This document shows positions 9,321-18,967 of a stretch of 64,000 nt of DNA, piece by piece (within the stretch, counting starts at the first letter, position 1; each line of letters begins with the position of its first letter). A program made the translations under genes and the position numbers. This stretch comes from an uncultured Cyclobacteriaceae bacterium (GTDB lineage Bacteria > Bacteroidota > Bacteroidia > Cytophagales > Cyclobacteriaceae): positions 1 to 64,000 of the forward strand of contig CANLOE010000021.1 of the NCBI GenBank assembly GCA_947492745.1, in the 5' to 3' direction. Below the pieces are notes generated by a model. It was not told the DNA's origin and ran no database searches. It was given only the letters and a program-made list of their open reading frames with translations.

Positions 9321-9628
9321 AGAGACTGTTTTAAAATGTACTCTTTTTAGCACATACATCGTTAAACCCGGATTATACATTGGAACTTCGTAACGAGGGT
9401 TTAAATATCAATAAATCAGGGAGTTTTATTGGATTTGGCATAGCACCGCTATGGTGAACTCAAAAAACGTAGTGCAATGACCGGTTTACAGCTATTTAGA
9501 TCTGCAGTAGATTTTTCAATGCATGATCCGGGTTAAAACTTCCACAGATAGCGACGCCATCTGTGGAAGCTGATGCCAGCATTCAAAGCAAGCAACTACA
9601 GATTTAAGTCTAATCACAAAACAGTCTT
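9321..9628 (+). mobile_element. Family D MITE-like element carrying a nested B' copy
   Basis: Left end AGAGACTGTTTTAAAATG at 9321 and right end AAAACAGTCTT at 9628, flanked by TA on both sides. Reading across the inserted B' copy (9366-9533), the two halves join as CATACATCGTTAA-AACTTCCACAGATAGC, which matches the uninterrupted D copies. The D element is therefore older than the B' insertion. Confidence 0.75.
9366..9533 (+). mobile_element. Family B' MITE-like element nested in D
   Basis: 168 bp, ends ACCCGGATTATAC and GCATGATCCGGGT, central hairpin CATAGCACCGCTATG, flanked by TAA on both sides (9363-9365, 9534-9536). B' resembles B in architecture and length but has different arm sequences. 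Confidence 0.85.
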
Positions 9629-9631
9629 TAA

Positions 9632-9666
9632 GTCTTCCAGAGCCAAACACAAAGGCTCTGGAAGAC
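9632..9666. terminator. Strong hairpin between convergent rny and beta-helix gene
   Basis: A perfect 13-bp stem, GTCTTCCAGAGCC with GGCTCTGGAAGAC, around a 9-nt loop. It sits between two convergent genes and may stop transcription from both sides; the flanking T tracts are weak. Confidence 0.55.
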
Positions 9667-9740
9667 TCTTTCAATTCATATCACCGAGACAAAGAGTACC
9701 GCCCGATGTGCTTTGCTCTCCGAAGAAAATCAAAGCTTTT

Positions 9741-11333
9741 CTATTTTTTCATCATGAACCTAATGATAACAGGTACCTCTCCTTTAGAAGTAAGGTCGAT
9801 GATATACATACCATCATCCATAAGCTCAGAAGACAAATCAATAGTCTCTACTGTGCGGTGTCTTTTTGTAAAATGGCCTGTTTTTAGTTCTTTCCCTGTC
9901 ATTGAGGTAATCTTATAGCTAATAGCTCGGTCCATATACGTCGATAAATCCAAGCTCATCTGTCGACTGACGGGATTCGGCGATAGCTTGACCTGAATCG
10001 AGGTATTTTCCAAGGCTGTATTTTCCCTATTATTACTTCTCCCGCTAAACTCATAAGCCCCTATATCCGGTTTACCTGTTCTGCGCTTGCCAAGGATATC
10101 CACAATAGGAGCACGTCTTGATGCGCCACCATTGATAGCGGGCGAACCGGGTTTCAATCTAAAGTTACCTGCACTTGCATTGACAAACTTTGGGTTTACT
10201 CCTATCAGGTTATTGCTCTTGAATATCATACCGTTGCTAACTTTGTAATCGGAGCGGTCATTGTCATATAGAATATTGTTATATGCCTTTATATTATAAG
10301 ACCCTGGAAACGCCAACAAAAAGCCATGTCGCTTGTGAGCTACCATAGTATTGTTGTAAACCCTGATATTATGAATAATACCGGAACCGACCGGATGCTT
10401 GTAAATCATTAATCCGTCATCCCTATTTTCGTAAAACACATTATTATAAATATCGATATTGAACACGTCGCCGATTCCTTCTGTCATGATGGCCATTCCA
10501 TGCCCATTATTGTTCCGCGAAACATTATTGTACACTTTTATATTTTTGATGACGGGCTTAGCGAACTCTGCACCTCCATTGGCATCCAGATATATACCTC
10601 TACGGGTCAGATCGTGTATGTAATTGTCGGCGATAATGCCATTTTTAGCACCTAGCTTAACATCTATCCCTTCCCCTCCATTGATGGGGTCACCACCATT
10701 GAAGATTTCGTTCCCTTTGATTTCAAAGTCTACGATACCATTGGACACGGTTATGCATTCGTTCCATCCTTTATTACAAGCCTTTTCTACTTTGTTGTTG
10801 AGTATTTTCAAATTTCTGATATTCTCAAAATTACCTGGGTTCTTTTTGTGACCTACACCCCAGACTCCGATACCCGACCCGAAAGTATTATAGGTATGGT
10901 TATTCTTGATAATGATGTTTTTCGCTGGGCCTTCTACATATATCCCCACTGTAGGCCCACTTATCCTAGGGATATTCTGTACTTTCAAACCGGATATCTC
11001 AATATGACTGCTTTGCAGCACGAGAAATGTCTTCCCTTCGACGATGGCCTTTAACTCATCTCCGGGATATGCCTTGAACTTGATCATTTTATTTGCAGAA
11101 CCACTTCTGGTAATCTTTACCTGCTCTCTATAGATCCCTCTTTTTATCAAAACAACATCTCCAGGCTTCACAACGTCTGCCGCTTTCTGAATCGTCTTGA
11201 AAGGCCTGTTGTTCGTTCCTGGATTACGATCTGATCCATTAGTGGCTACATATATGTTTTTTGCTGAAGCCGGTATCAATGCCATTAAAAATAAAATCAA
11301 CATTAATCTGTGTAGGATAATTTTAGTTTTCAT
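9741..11333 (-). CDS. Secreted right-handed beta-helix protein with T9SS sorting domain
   Basis: 530 residues with a signal peptide (KTKIILHRLMLILFLMALIPASA). Residues about 25-60 match the DUF1565-type start (IYVATNGSDRNPGT...PFKTIQKAADVVKPGDVV). The middle (about 80-390) has repeated parallel beta-helix turns rich in Asn ladders (NIKVYNNVSRNN, NIDIYNNVFYENRDDG, NIRVYNNTMV). Residues near 400-430 (GSPAINGGA...DIGAYEF) are typical of choice-of-anchor Q proteins. The last 85 residues (KLSPNPV...LSSELMDDGMYIIDL) are a type A T9SS sorting domain, so the protein is exported and attached at the surface. Probable polysaccharide lyase or binding function; no catalytic residues can be assigned. Confidence 0.85.
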   Translation of the reverse strand: MKTKIILHRLMLILFLMALIPASAKNIYVATNGSDRNPGTNNRPFKTIQKAADVVKPGDVVLIKRGIYREQVKITRSGSANKMIKFKAYPGDELKAIVEGKTFLVLQSSHIEISGLKVQNIPRISGPTVGIYVEGPAKNIIIKNNHTYNTFGSGIGVWGVGHKKNPGNFENIRNLKILNNKVEKACNKGWNECITVSNGIVDFEIKGNEIFNGGDPINGGEGIDVKLGAKNGIIADNYIHDLTRRGIYLDANGGAEFAKPVIKNIKVYNNVSRNNNGHGMAIMTEGIGDVFNIDIYNNVFYENRDDGLMIYKHPVGSGIIHNIRVYNNTMVAHKRHGFLLAFPGSYNIKAYNNILYDNDRSDYKVSNGMIFKSNNLIGVNPKFVNASAGNFRLKPGSPAINGGASRRAPIVDILGKRRTGKPDIGAYEFSGRSNNRENTALENTSIQVKLSPNPVSRQMSLDLSTYMDRAISYKITSMTGKELKTGHFTKRHRTVETIDLSSELMDDGMYIIDLTSKGEVPVIIRFMMKK

Positions 11334-11730
11334 TGTTTATTTGGTTTTTGTTTAAAATTTAACTGAATCGACCCTTGCCACTGAGCTTTATCATAGATTT
11401 ACTCTACTTCAAAACTCCGTATGGGGTTGATCAAACGAATTAGAGTTGGAAAATTGAAGAAAACTGCACGATTCAACAACTTCAAACCTACAAATAGAAT
11501 TGGATAAGGACGAATGGTCTATTTTTCCGTTATACAGGATTGAACTTTATGGCTAAAAAATAAAATCATAACAGCTATTTTAGTATTAAAAAATACACTC
11601 CCGACTAACTAACTGTAGTAAAACAAGTTATGCGAGGTCAGGAAATCCTGGCCTTTTTCCTGTCTATCTTCGAGTCGACTACTATCTTTGTCAAAGGTGC
11701 CGTACTCAAAACAAGCGACAGCAAATTTCA
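11334..11730. other. Non-coding gap, left part of a decayed D element
   Basis: No gene. Near 11640-11730 the sequence (ACTATCTTTGTCAAAGG, then CAAAACAAGCGACAGCAAATTT) resembles the right half of family D, which continues past the C insertion to AAAACAGTCTCT at 11925. The left end of this D copy is not clear. Confidence 0.45.
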
Positions 11731-11899
11731 ACCCAAATTGATCAATAGGATTTCGTGATGAGGACATAAAGTACACTAAAATCAGCGGTTTAGGTAAGGA
11801 GGCCTTTGTATCACTAAGGTATAAAACCTGCGCAGTGTAAAACTGCTGATCTTGAAGCAGTCTATGTTCGTAATAGGAAGGCTATTGATCATTTTGGGT
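11731..11899 (+). mobile_element. Family C MITE-like element nested in a D remnant
   Basis: 169 bp, ends ACCCAAATTGATCAATAGG and GGCTATTGATCATTTTGGGT, with inner arms AAATCAGCGGTTT and AAACTGCTGATCTT. Target duplication TCA at 11728-11730 and 11900-11902. This copy shows that the 3-bp target is TNA and not strictly TTA/TAA. Confidence 0.85.
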
Positions 11900-11972
11900 T
11901 CAACGATAATCCCAAAACAGTCTCTAAAAGATAGATGTCCTAAAACTTATATATCAAAACCCATAAAAATCT

Positions 11973-13358
11973 ATGAAACATTTTTCTCACCTTATTCTAG
12001 GGACAGGACAAGCCACGAGTACCTTATTGGGTAAACTCATCCCTACTAAAGAGAGTATAGGTGTCGTCGAAGCTGCAAAAGTGGGCGGTAGTTGTGTCAA
12101 TTATGGCTGTACTCCCACGAAGACTTTGGTCGCCTCTGCCAAAGCTTTCCATCAAGCAAAGAGAGGTGACTTCTATGGCTTCTCCGCAGATAACCTACGT
12201 TTGGATTATGATCAGGTCCGAGCGCGCATGAACCATATCAGGCAAAGTAGTAGCAATGGCTTGGCTTCTTGGATGAACAATACCTTAAATGTGGAGCTAA
12301 TTGCGGGTACTGCTCGGTTTACAGGAAAAAAACAGGTAGAAGTCAATGGACAAATGTATACCGCAGATCATATTTATATCAATGTCGGCACAAGGCCAGT
12401 AGCACCTCCTATACCTGGTTTAGAAGATATTACTTGGTTGGATAGTGCGCGACTGTTGGACTTGGAGAGGGTTCCTGAACACTTGATCATTATTGGCGGA
12501 GGATATATCGGTATTGAGTTTGCGCAGGTGTTCGGGCGATTCGGGGCGAAAATCAGTATTCTACAACGTGGAGAACAGTTACTGCATAGAGAAGATGCGG
12601 ATGTAGCCCAGTCCATCACAGCGTTCTTAGAAGAAGAGGGTATTGCTGTTCACTGTAATGCCAGCATCAAAAAAATAAGTGAAAATAAGGGCATAAAAGC
12701 GGTAGAAGTCGAAATCGAGGGGAAAACGGAGGTATTCAAGGGTAATGAAGTCCTAGTGGCTACTGGAAGAACTCCGAACAGTGATACGTTGAACCTCGAA
12801 AATAGTGGAATCGTGACCAATGATCATGGTTATATCGCAGTGGATCAGTATTGCGCGACCAATGTCGATGGGATATATGCCGTGGGAGATGTGAACGGGC
12901 ATGGAGGCTTTACCCATACCGCTGTAAATGATGCCGAAATCGTTCTGGACAGACTCTTCGGTGGAGATCGAACACTTAAAGGCCGCACTACTATCTACGG
13001 GCTGTTTACGGACCCTCCACTGGGCAGAGTGGGCATGACCGAAAAAGAAGCGCTGGAAAAAGGAAAAAAAGTAATGAAAGCTACCCGCCCGATGAGCAAG
13101 ATAAGTCGCGCCAAAGAAATGGGTGAGACCAATGGTTTTGCCAAACTACTGGTCGATGCAGAAACGGACCTGATTATAGGAGCCTCCATTTTGGGACCCG
13201 GCGGGGACGAAATCATCAATATGTTTGCTGCTATCATGCACTCCAACATTCCTTGTCGACATTATAGAAAAGTAGTATTGGTGCATCCTACGGTATCAGA
13301 GCTGATGCCCTGGGTACTGGATGATATCAGAGAGGTCATGGAAGGTATTGAAGGGTAA
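11973..13358 (+). CDS. FAD-dependent NAD(P)-disulfide oxidoreductase (mercuric reductase-like)
   Basis: 461 residues. The redox-active pair is in GGSCVNYGCTPTK (about residues 42-54), the class I pyridine nucleotide-disulfide reductase motif. An NAD(P)-binding Rossmann loop follows (IIGGGYIGIEFAQVFG, about 172-187), then ATGRTPN and a second FAD segment (GIYAVGDVNG). The C-terminal dimerisation domain ends with VHPTVSELMPW, which supplies the catalytic His-Glu pair. There is no N-terminal heavy-metal domain and no mer operon, so mercury reduction is unlikely to be proven by sequence; a general thiol or quinone reductase role fits equally. Monocistronic, between repeat-filled gaps. Confidence 0.85.
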   Translation: MKHFSHLILGTGQATSTLLGKLIPTKESIGVVEAAKVGGSCVNYGCTPTKTLVASAKAFHQAKRGDFYGFSADNLRLDYDQVRARMNHIRQSSSNGLASWMNNTLNVELIAGTARFTGKKQVEVNGQMYTADHIYINVGTRPVAPPIPGLEDITWLDSARLLDLERVPEHLIIIGGGYIGIEFAQVFGRFGAKISILQRGEQLLHREDADVAQSITAFLEEEGIAVHCNASIKKISENKGIKAVEVEIEGKTEVFKGNEVLVATGRTPNSDTLNLENSGIVTNDHGYIAVDQYCATNVDGIYAVGDVNGHGGFTHTAVNDAEIVLDRLFGGDRTLKGRTTIYGLFTDPPLGRVGMTEKEALEKGKKVMKATRPMSKISRAKEMGETNGFAKLLVDAETDLIIGASILGPGGDEIINMFAAIMHSNIPCRHYRKVVLVHPTVSELMPWVLDDIREVMEGIEG

Positions 13359-13598
13359 TCGTACTTTAGCTCGACGGGTTCAAGGCCAATAAGAACCATT
13401 TCAACCCGAGTTATGCCATAGCTCACTATTATGGCTGTCCTTAGTGATTTCATGTGCTGTATCCGGAACCTCTTCTAGAGGCTTCAGAACACTATGCATC
13501 AGCGGTTTTTCTTAGACCCGTTTCACTGATTTGTAGAGGTTTCACTCTGTAATAGAATCGCTGAGGAATAATCGGGACACAACAATCCATTTTCTCCA

Positions 13599-13846
13599 AG
13601 AGACTCTTTTCAAAATGCACCTGTTATTTTCATATGTATATTATTGATTTACAAAGGGCATATGGATTCGCAGGAGAAAGGCATTCATCTCAGGCTGCTG
13701 CTTTCCCTATCATGCTCATTGTTGTATATAATCTTTTGGTGTATGATTTGGTTGGAATTTCCGCAGATAGCAGGCTATCTTTATCCATCGATTTTACATT
13801 CAAAATAAGCAACAGCAAATTTAAAAACAGTTTCAAGACAGTCTCT
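13599..13846 (+). mobile_element. Family D MITE-like element, uninterrupted
   Basis: 248 bp from AGAGACTCTTTTCAAAATG to AAGACAGTCTCT, followed by TA. The inner hairpin is CCGCAGATAGCAGGCTATC. It gives the reference for an unbroken D copy: left arm, then ATGATTTGGTTGGAATTTCCGC, hairpin, then right arm. A 71-codon frame across it is spurious. Confidence 0.75.
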
Positions 13847-14029
13847 TAGAATATAGCCCTTATAGTTAAGTCTCAAATAGTATAAACTTTTAAAACCAAC
13901 ACTTCCAATGCTTATTTGCCGAATATTGAGACCAGTGAAGGAAAAAGTAATGCGTTCGACTTGAGTATCAGGTCTGTTGTTTTATCGTATTGTATCTTCA
14001 TCCGTTCAATTCCACCTCTCTGTAACCAA

Positions 14030-14905
14030 ATGAAAATAGAAATAAGGAACTCTACCCTCATCATCAATACTCAAACCTATCACTTTCCCATCGACTACGA
14101 AGAGTTCAAAAAACAGGTAGGAATACCTTCGAAAGTATGGGAGAAAAGTGAAAATCATATCCTGACATGGGATAACTTAGGAATTTTTGCCCATAGGGAC
14201 AAAAAAAACACCATCTATAGCCTGAATATATATCTAAAAGAAGGGGACAAATTAGATTACCTACCTCGACAGACGTTTCAGGGAGAATACCTCATTGAGG
14301 GGAAAAATATCAAACAGCGAGAGGTCGTCATGGAAGAAATCCACGGAGAGCTGGCCATCTACAATTTCTTAAACGATGATGAAAATGAAATCAGGATTGC
14401 TTTTATAGACTATTTTCCCACTGTCGACCCTTCCGAAAAGATTTTTGATGAAGAACTCTACACGTTCCGCCCACTCGATGGCAAAGAAGTCACATTTAAA
14501 GACTTCAATTTCAAACTAGCGGTCATACAGGTGTTAATGTACGAAAAACAGTTATTGGAACCTTATTTCGATATCGTTGAGTTTGCCAAATGGTACTCAC
14601 AACGCGATATCGATCTGGACAAGGAGGGCCATGACATCATCCCTGAAGTTAAATCTTTTTTTGAGACCCTACCTATCGATGAAGAGCTTGCCTTAAAAGT
14701 CACCGAAATCCATCAGAGTGTAGAAAATGCTGTCTATATGAATATACTGATGTTCTGGGATGGTAGCGGCAGCCCCTTCCATATTACCTCTGCCGAGGAT
14801 GCGGAAAATTTCCCTAACCTAAAAAAAGTCAACCTATTTATGGGTGAGGGGACTCATTTGTCCGATGAGTTCAAGCGATTGAACATCGAAGTCAATAAGG
14901 CGTAG
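14030..14905 (+). CDS. DUF7738/DUF6892-like protein
   Basis: 291 residues from ATG 14030; an in-frame start 114 bp upstream adds a segment that looks non-coding. No signal peptide or membrane helix, so cytoplasmic. The first half (MKIEIRNSTLIIN, FPIDYEEFKKQVGIPSK, TWDNLGIFAH) resembles DUF7738. The second half (FKDFNFKLAVIQVLMYEKQLL, then FFETLPIDEELALKVTEI, ILMFWDGSGSPF, FPNLKKVNLF) resembles DUF6892. Both assignments are from memory of the family pattern. No biochemical role is known. It stands alone, with a D element upstream and no gene partner on its strand. Confidence 0.6.
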   Translation: MKIEIRNSTLIINTQTYHFPIDYEEFKKQVGIPSKVWEKSENHILTWDNLGIFAHRDKKNTIYSLNIYLKEGDKLDYLPRQTFQGEYLIEGKNIKQREVVMEEIHGELAIYNFLNDDENEIRIAFIDYFPTVDPSEKIFDEELYTFRPLDGKEVTFKDFNFKLAVIQVLMYEKQLLEPYFDIVEFAKWYSQRDIDLDKEGHDIIPEVKSFFETLPIDEELALKVTEIHQSVENAVYMNILMFWDGSGSPFHITSAEDAENFPNLKKVNLFMGEGTHLSDEFKRLNIEVNKA

Positions 14906-15349
14906 CCCTCAGTATACCGAGTGAAAGCGGATCAAAACGGGGAAAGTTTCGGGCCGTCCGGTCTTTGGTATATCACCAATATTGACACTGATGGCGTTCG
15001 GATAGACAATTCCCGAACTTTCCTTGCTTTCTTATTTTAGCTTGCTCACGACCGATAATCGCATTTATCTTATGTGTTTATACAAGTTTAGCCACCAAAG
15101 ATTGTGCGTCTTCCTACTTATTATGTATTATCCTACACTAAAAACTCACACGATGGCACTCCTGACCGAAGCAAAATGTCCCTTGGATATTTTGCTTCAT
15201 AAAAAACACAAATTTGTATTTTGTTAAAACGTAGGTGTATATTGCGCAGCTAGCCAAATTGAATTATCAATTGTTTTCACTACATTCTTCGTATTTAAAG
15301 AATAGTAAGTGTATATTTGTTTTTATTGTTCAACAACATTCCTCTTTTT
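14906..15349. other. Non-coding gap before the desaturase
   Basis: No convincing gene or repeat copy; a 67-codon frame at 15024-15227 has no support. A candidate promoter -7 box lies at 15312-15319. Confidence 0.4.
15312..15319 (+). promoter_or_regulatory. Candidate -7 promoter box of desaturase gene
   Basis: TATATTTG fits TAnnTTTG exactly and lies 30 bp before the ATG. No TTTG is seen 19 nt upstream, so this is a partial match only. Confidence 0.35.
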
Positions 15350-16492
15350 ATGAACAAACGCCCTCTAAAATTCTCCAACACCAGTCAAAGAGAATTTACC
15401 ATCGCACTTAATAAAAATGTAAATCAATATTTCAAAGATAATAATATTGCGAAAGGAGCCAATATAATAATGGTTCTAAAAACTTTATTTCATCTTACCG
15501 GTTGGGTCGGATTTTATCTTCTATTAATGATTTTTGACTTTGGTCTGCCGCTCTTCTATGGTCTATGGGCGGTGTTGGGCTTCTTTATTGCGATGGTATC
15601 GGTCAATATTGGTCATGATGCCATTCATGAAGCTTACTCCAAGAAGAAATGGGTCAATAAGTTGCTCTCCCATACGTTCAATCTCAATGGAGCCAGTGCC
15701 TATATGTGGACTAAAATGCATAATACAGCGCATCACACCTATACTAATGTGGACGGTTATGATGAGGACATCGAGTCACTTCCCATCATTAGAATGAACC
15801 CTGAAAAAGAACTCAAACCCATACACCGTTATCAGCATCTGTATGCTGTTTGGTTCTATGGATTGGCTACACTCTCTTGGGTTTTGATTAAAGATTATGT
15901 GAAATTTTTCAAAAATGAAGTAGGCAACTTCTCTGATAAGTCACATCCTAAAAAAGAATATTTTTACCTGTTTTTCTATAAGGCCATTCATTACACACTG
16001 TTTTTCATTCTTCCTTTTATTGTTATCACTCAGCCTGTAGTTCATATTATTCTAGGGATTTTGTTGATGCACTATATCGCCGGTTTTACACTGGCCATTA
16101 TCTTTATGCTCGCTCACGTCGTGGAAGAGACCCATTTTCCAGTACCTGATACCAGTGGTAATCTTGAAGATTCATGGGCAGTACATCAGCTGTATACTAC
16201 TGCAAATTTCTCCCCGAAAAGTCGCTTGGCCAGTTTCCTTACAGGTGGACTCAACCTACAGATAGAGCACCACCTATTTCCGAATATTTGTAGTATTCAC
16301 TATAGAAATCTATCAAAAATCGTCAGAAAGACTGCCAAAGAGTTTGATTTTCCTTATTATGAAGGTTCATTCTCCTATATGGTAGGTTCTCACTTCAGGT
16401 TTCTGAAAAAAATGGGAAGGGAAAAGAATTATCAACCTATTCCTGATGAAAAACAGCTGCACTCTCCTGTTGTATTGAAAAGGGCAGTCTAG
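15350..16492 (+). CDS. Membrane fatty-acid desaturase (front-end/acyl-lipid type)
   Basis: 380 residues from ATG 15350. All three histidine boxes of integral-membrane desaturases are visible: GHDAIHEA, HNTAHHTYTN and QIEHHLFP, the last with the Gln that replaces the first His in front-end desaturases. Four hydrophobic segments flank them (for example FYLLLMIFDFGLPLFYGL and the later IIFMLAHVVEE region). The enzyme introduces a double bond into an acyl chain using a di-iron centre and electron donors not encoded here. Likely role: adjusting membrane fluidity. No cytochrome b5 domain is fused. Monocistronic. Confidence 0.9.
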   Translation: MNKRPLKFSNTSQREFTIALNKNVNQYFKDNNIAKGANIIMVLKTLFHLTGWVGFYLLLMIFDFGLPLFYGLWAVLGFFIAMVSVNIGHDAIHEAYSKKKWVNKLLSHTFNLNGASAYMWTKMHNTAHHTYTNVDGYDEDIESLPIIRMNPEKELKPIHRYQHLYAVWFYGLATLSWVLIKDYVKFFKNEVGNFSDKSHPKKEYFYLFFYKAIHYTLFFILPFIVITQPVVHIILGILLMHYIAGFTLAIIFMLAHVVEETHFPVPDTSGNLEDSWAVHQLYTTANFSPKSRLASFLTGGLNLQIEHHLFPNICSIHYRNLSKIVRKTAKEFDFPYYEGSFSYMVGSHFRFLKKMGREKNYQPIPDEKQLHSPVVLKRAV

Positions 16493-16778
16493 CTCTCAAA
16501 TATTTTGAATAGCGTATTGAATTATTACCTGCGTGTAGGTAGTCAATTCAGGAGGGAGCTACTGACTATTCAAGTGTGAAACATAATCAAGCCACTCCTA
16601 TTCGATTTATACTGTCTTTCCAAATCCCTCCAAATTCCCGCATGGAAATTCGGTCATTAAGCTCTGAGAACTCAGAAACTGTATTTGAATTCCTCTTTTG
16701 GATTGGACCGAGTTTGTCATTGAACTTTCTATTACAGGGGAAAATCACATCAAAATCAGTCGCATCCCATTGGTCTTA

Positions 16779-16937
16779 TACAAATTTAGGTTTTAAATGT
16801 CGTATAAGATTCCGCGGGTCATTTTGTTTCAATCAAGGCGAGAACCGCAGGAATAGCAGCGCTATCCCGAGGATTGTCAACGCAGAGTGAAGCAAAATGA
16901 ACAGGAAGATAGGCGATATTTGAAAGCTAAGTTTGTA
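16779..16937 (-). mobile_element. Family A MITE-like element
   Basis: 159 bp, TACAAATTTAGGTTTT at the left and AAGCTAAGTTTGTA at the right, with the central GGATAGC hairpin. Target duplication TTA at 16776-16778 and 16938-16940. The terminal inverted repeats are about 24 bp and imperfect. Confidence 0.9.
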
Positions 16938-16994
16938 TTACATCATAGTTGATGCTATATCTACCCTCCTATTCATTGACTTTATCGTATTTTA

Positions 16995-17124
16995 ACCTAG
17001 ATCATGCATTGGAAAATCTACTGCGAATCTAAATAGCTGCAAACCGGTCGTTGCACTACGTTTATTGGATTCACTATAGCGGTGCTATGCTAAATCCAAT
17101 AAAACTCCCTGATCTATGGACATT
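16995..17124 (-). mobile_element. Family B' element, truncated at the junction with C
   Basis: Starts ACCTAGATCATGC and includes the CATAGC-type hairpin, but the last 40 bp are missing. The sequence passes directly into a family C copy at TTTAAACCC, a tract common to both families, which suggests deletion by recombination at the shared end. Confidence 0.7.
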
Positions 17125-17127
17125 TAA

Positions 17128-17297
17128 ACCCAAATTGATCAATAGGGTTTCGTCATGAGAGCATAAAGTGCAATAAAATCAGCGGTTTAGGTGAAGAGGC
17201 TTAGTACATCACTAAGGGGACGAACCTGCGCAGCATAAAACTGCTGATTTTGAAGTAATTTATGTTCGGAATAGGAAGGCTATTGATTATTTTGGAT
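17128..17297 (+). mobile_element. Family C MITE-like element
   Basis: 170 bp, ends ACCCAAATTGATCAATAGG and GGCTATTGATTATTTTGGAT; TAA on each side (17125-17127, 17298-17300). A short right end of a D element (AAAACAGTCATT) follows near 17322. Confidence 0.8.
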
Positions 17298-17503
17298 TAA
17301 ATATAATACAAAAACAGTCATTTAGAATATGGGAAAAGCCATGTAAGTATGGTGAAATCCATATTCCAAGATTTCCATCCCGATTACCTTTTAGAGAATT
17401 ATAGGTCCAATTACCCATGTACTATTGGAAATGGTGAAGTTTTTGAGATGTAAACCGTATATTTGAAATAAACGATGTGATACGAAAATACCTTTGTACG
17501 CCT

Positions 17504-18940
17504 ATGTCCACTCTATTCAAGAATCTTTTTTTTGCCGCTGCCTTTCTTCTGTTCTTTCCTTTTCAGCTACAGGCTCAGGAAGGGTATCGTATAGATATCA
17601 AAGTCAAAGGACTTCAGGATACCACAGCTTACTTGGGTTACTACTATGGGGAAAGCACTTATATAAAAGACACTGCGGCTGTAAATGGCCAAGGTGAACT
17701 TCGGTTCGCTGACAATGCGGCACTACTGGAAGGCATCTACTTTTTGGTCGTGGACAAAACGCGACTTTTTGACTTTGCAGTAGAGAAGGACCAACAACGT
17801 TTTGCTATAAAAACAGATACGCTTGATTATATCGGGCGTATGGAGATCAAGGGGAGTGACGGGGCCAAACTCTTTCTTGACAATATGAAGTTCAACGTGG
17901 ACAATAATAAAGCTGCCCTACCACATATCACCGTATTGAACGATAGTACGGCTTCGGAGGCAGATAAGAAAAAAGCCCAGGAATCATTCAGCGCTATCGA
18001 TGAAAAGGTAAAAAAGTATCAAGATAAAGTTATAGGGAACCACTCAGAAACATTATTGTGTAAAATCTTTAAAGCCAATAAAGAGATAGATATTCCCAAA
18101 GGCAAGGAGAGGGAGAAAGAAGACCCAAGGTATTCGCTCAACTATTATAAGGCGCATTATTGGGATTATTTTAACTTGAAAGACCCGAGTCTTTTGCGGT
18201 TATCGACCCCGATATATAAAGAAAAGCTCGACATTTACCTAGACAAGCTTTTTGTTCAACATCCGGATACTATCGCTAAGGCCATCGACCGTCTTGTGGA
18301 AGTAGCCAAACAGAATGATGAAACCTATAAGTACTTCGTCTGGAATACGACACTAAAGTACCAAAACCCAAGTACCATGGGACTGGATGCGGTTTTCGTG
18401 CATATGTATGACACCTATTTTGCCAGTGGGGAGATGGATTACTGGGCCAATGCCACAATGATAAAGAACATTAAAGAAAGAGCCGATACGATACGTAAGA
18501 GCCTGATAGGGATAAAAGCCCCAAATCTGATCATGCAAGACCTAGAGAAAAAATCCCGATCTATGTATGACCTGAACAACAAATATGTAATCCTTTATTT
18601 TTTCGATCCGGACTGCGGGTATTGTAGAAAAGAAACACCAAAGCTAAAATCCTTCTATAAGACAACTTCTTTTGATGTAGAGGTCTTTGCAGTTAGCGCC
18701 GATACTTCTATGGTGAAGATGAAAGACTACATCAAAGAGTATAATCTGGACTGGATTACCGTAAACGGACCTCGGACCTATACCGTCAACTATCATGAAC
18801 TTTATGATGCAATGTCCACACCGACACTATATGTCTTGGATGAAAAAAAGAAAATTATCGCCAAAAAATTAGAAGCGGAGCAGTTACAGGACTTTCTGAC
18901 TCGGTATGAAAAAGCACAAGCACAGATAAAATCACCTTGA
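17504..18940 (+). CDS. Secreted DUF4369 / thioredoxin-like (TlpA-type) protein
   Basis: 478 residues from ATG 17504; a GTG nine codons earlier is possible but the signal peptide (LFKNLFFAAAFLLFFPFQLQA) begins after it. Residues about 25-120 form a DUF4369-like beta domain. A helical middle (about 130-340) resembles DUF5106. The C-terminal 140 residues are a thioredoxin fold with FFDPDCGYCRKE (CxxC) and a cis-Pro in MSTPTLYV. Such proteins reduce or isomerise disulfides in the periplasm of Bacteroidota. The specific substrate is unknown. Confidence 0.85.
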   Translation: MSTLFKNLFFAAAFLLFFPFQLQAQEGYRIDIKVKGLQDTTAYLGYYYGESTYIKDTAAVNGQGELRFADNAALLEGIYFLVVDKTRLFDFAVEKDQQRFAIKTDTLDYIGRMEIKGSDGAKLFLDNMKFNVDNNKAALPHITVLNDSTASEADKKKAQESFSAIDEKVKKYQDKVIGNHSETLLCKIFKANKEIDIPKGKEREKEDPRYSLNYYKAHYWDYFNLKDPSLLRLSTPIYKEKLDIYLDKLFVQHPDTIAKAIDRLVEVAKQNDETYKYFVWNTTLKYQNPSTMGLDAVFVHMYDTYFASGEMDYWANATMIKNIKERADTIRKSLIGIKAPNLIMQDLEKKSRSMYDLNNKYVILYFFDPDCGYCRKETPKLKSFYKTTSFDVEVFAVSADTSMVKMKDYIKEYNLDWITVNGPRTYTVNYHELYDAMSTPTLYVLDEKKKIIAKKLEAEQLQDFLTRYEKAQAQIKSP

Positions 18941-18967
18941 GCGGTAGTATAAACTGAACTCTGTCCA

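Noticed and set aside
9573-9918. Overlapping plus-strand frames of 104 and 70 codons
   Set aside because: They run across a D element and the antisense of the beta-helix gene's C-terminus; no family pattern or start signal.
11973-13358. True mercuric reductase
   Set aside because: The heavy-metal-associated N-terminal domain, the C-terminal vicinal Cys pair and other mer genes are missing; only the general reductase fold is supported.
13634-13849. 71-codon plus-strand frame
   Set aside because: It lies within a D element (13599-13846) and has no homologue among the other D copies, which do not keep the frame.
15024-15227. 67-codon frame before the desaturase gene
   Set aside because: No ribosome-binding site, no recognisable motif, and AT-driven composition.
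16576-16890. 104-codon frame whose end repeats the end of the frame at 27035-27778
   Set aside because: The shared C-terminal piece is the translation of the family A element, not a protein domain.
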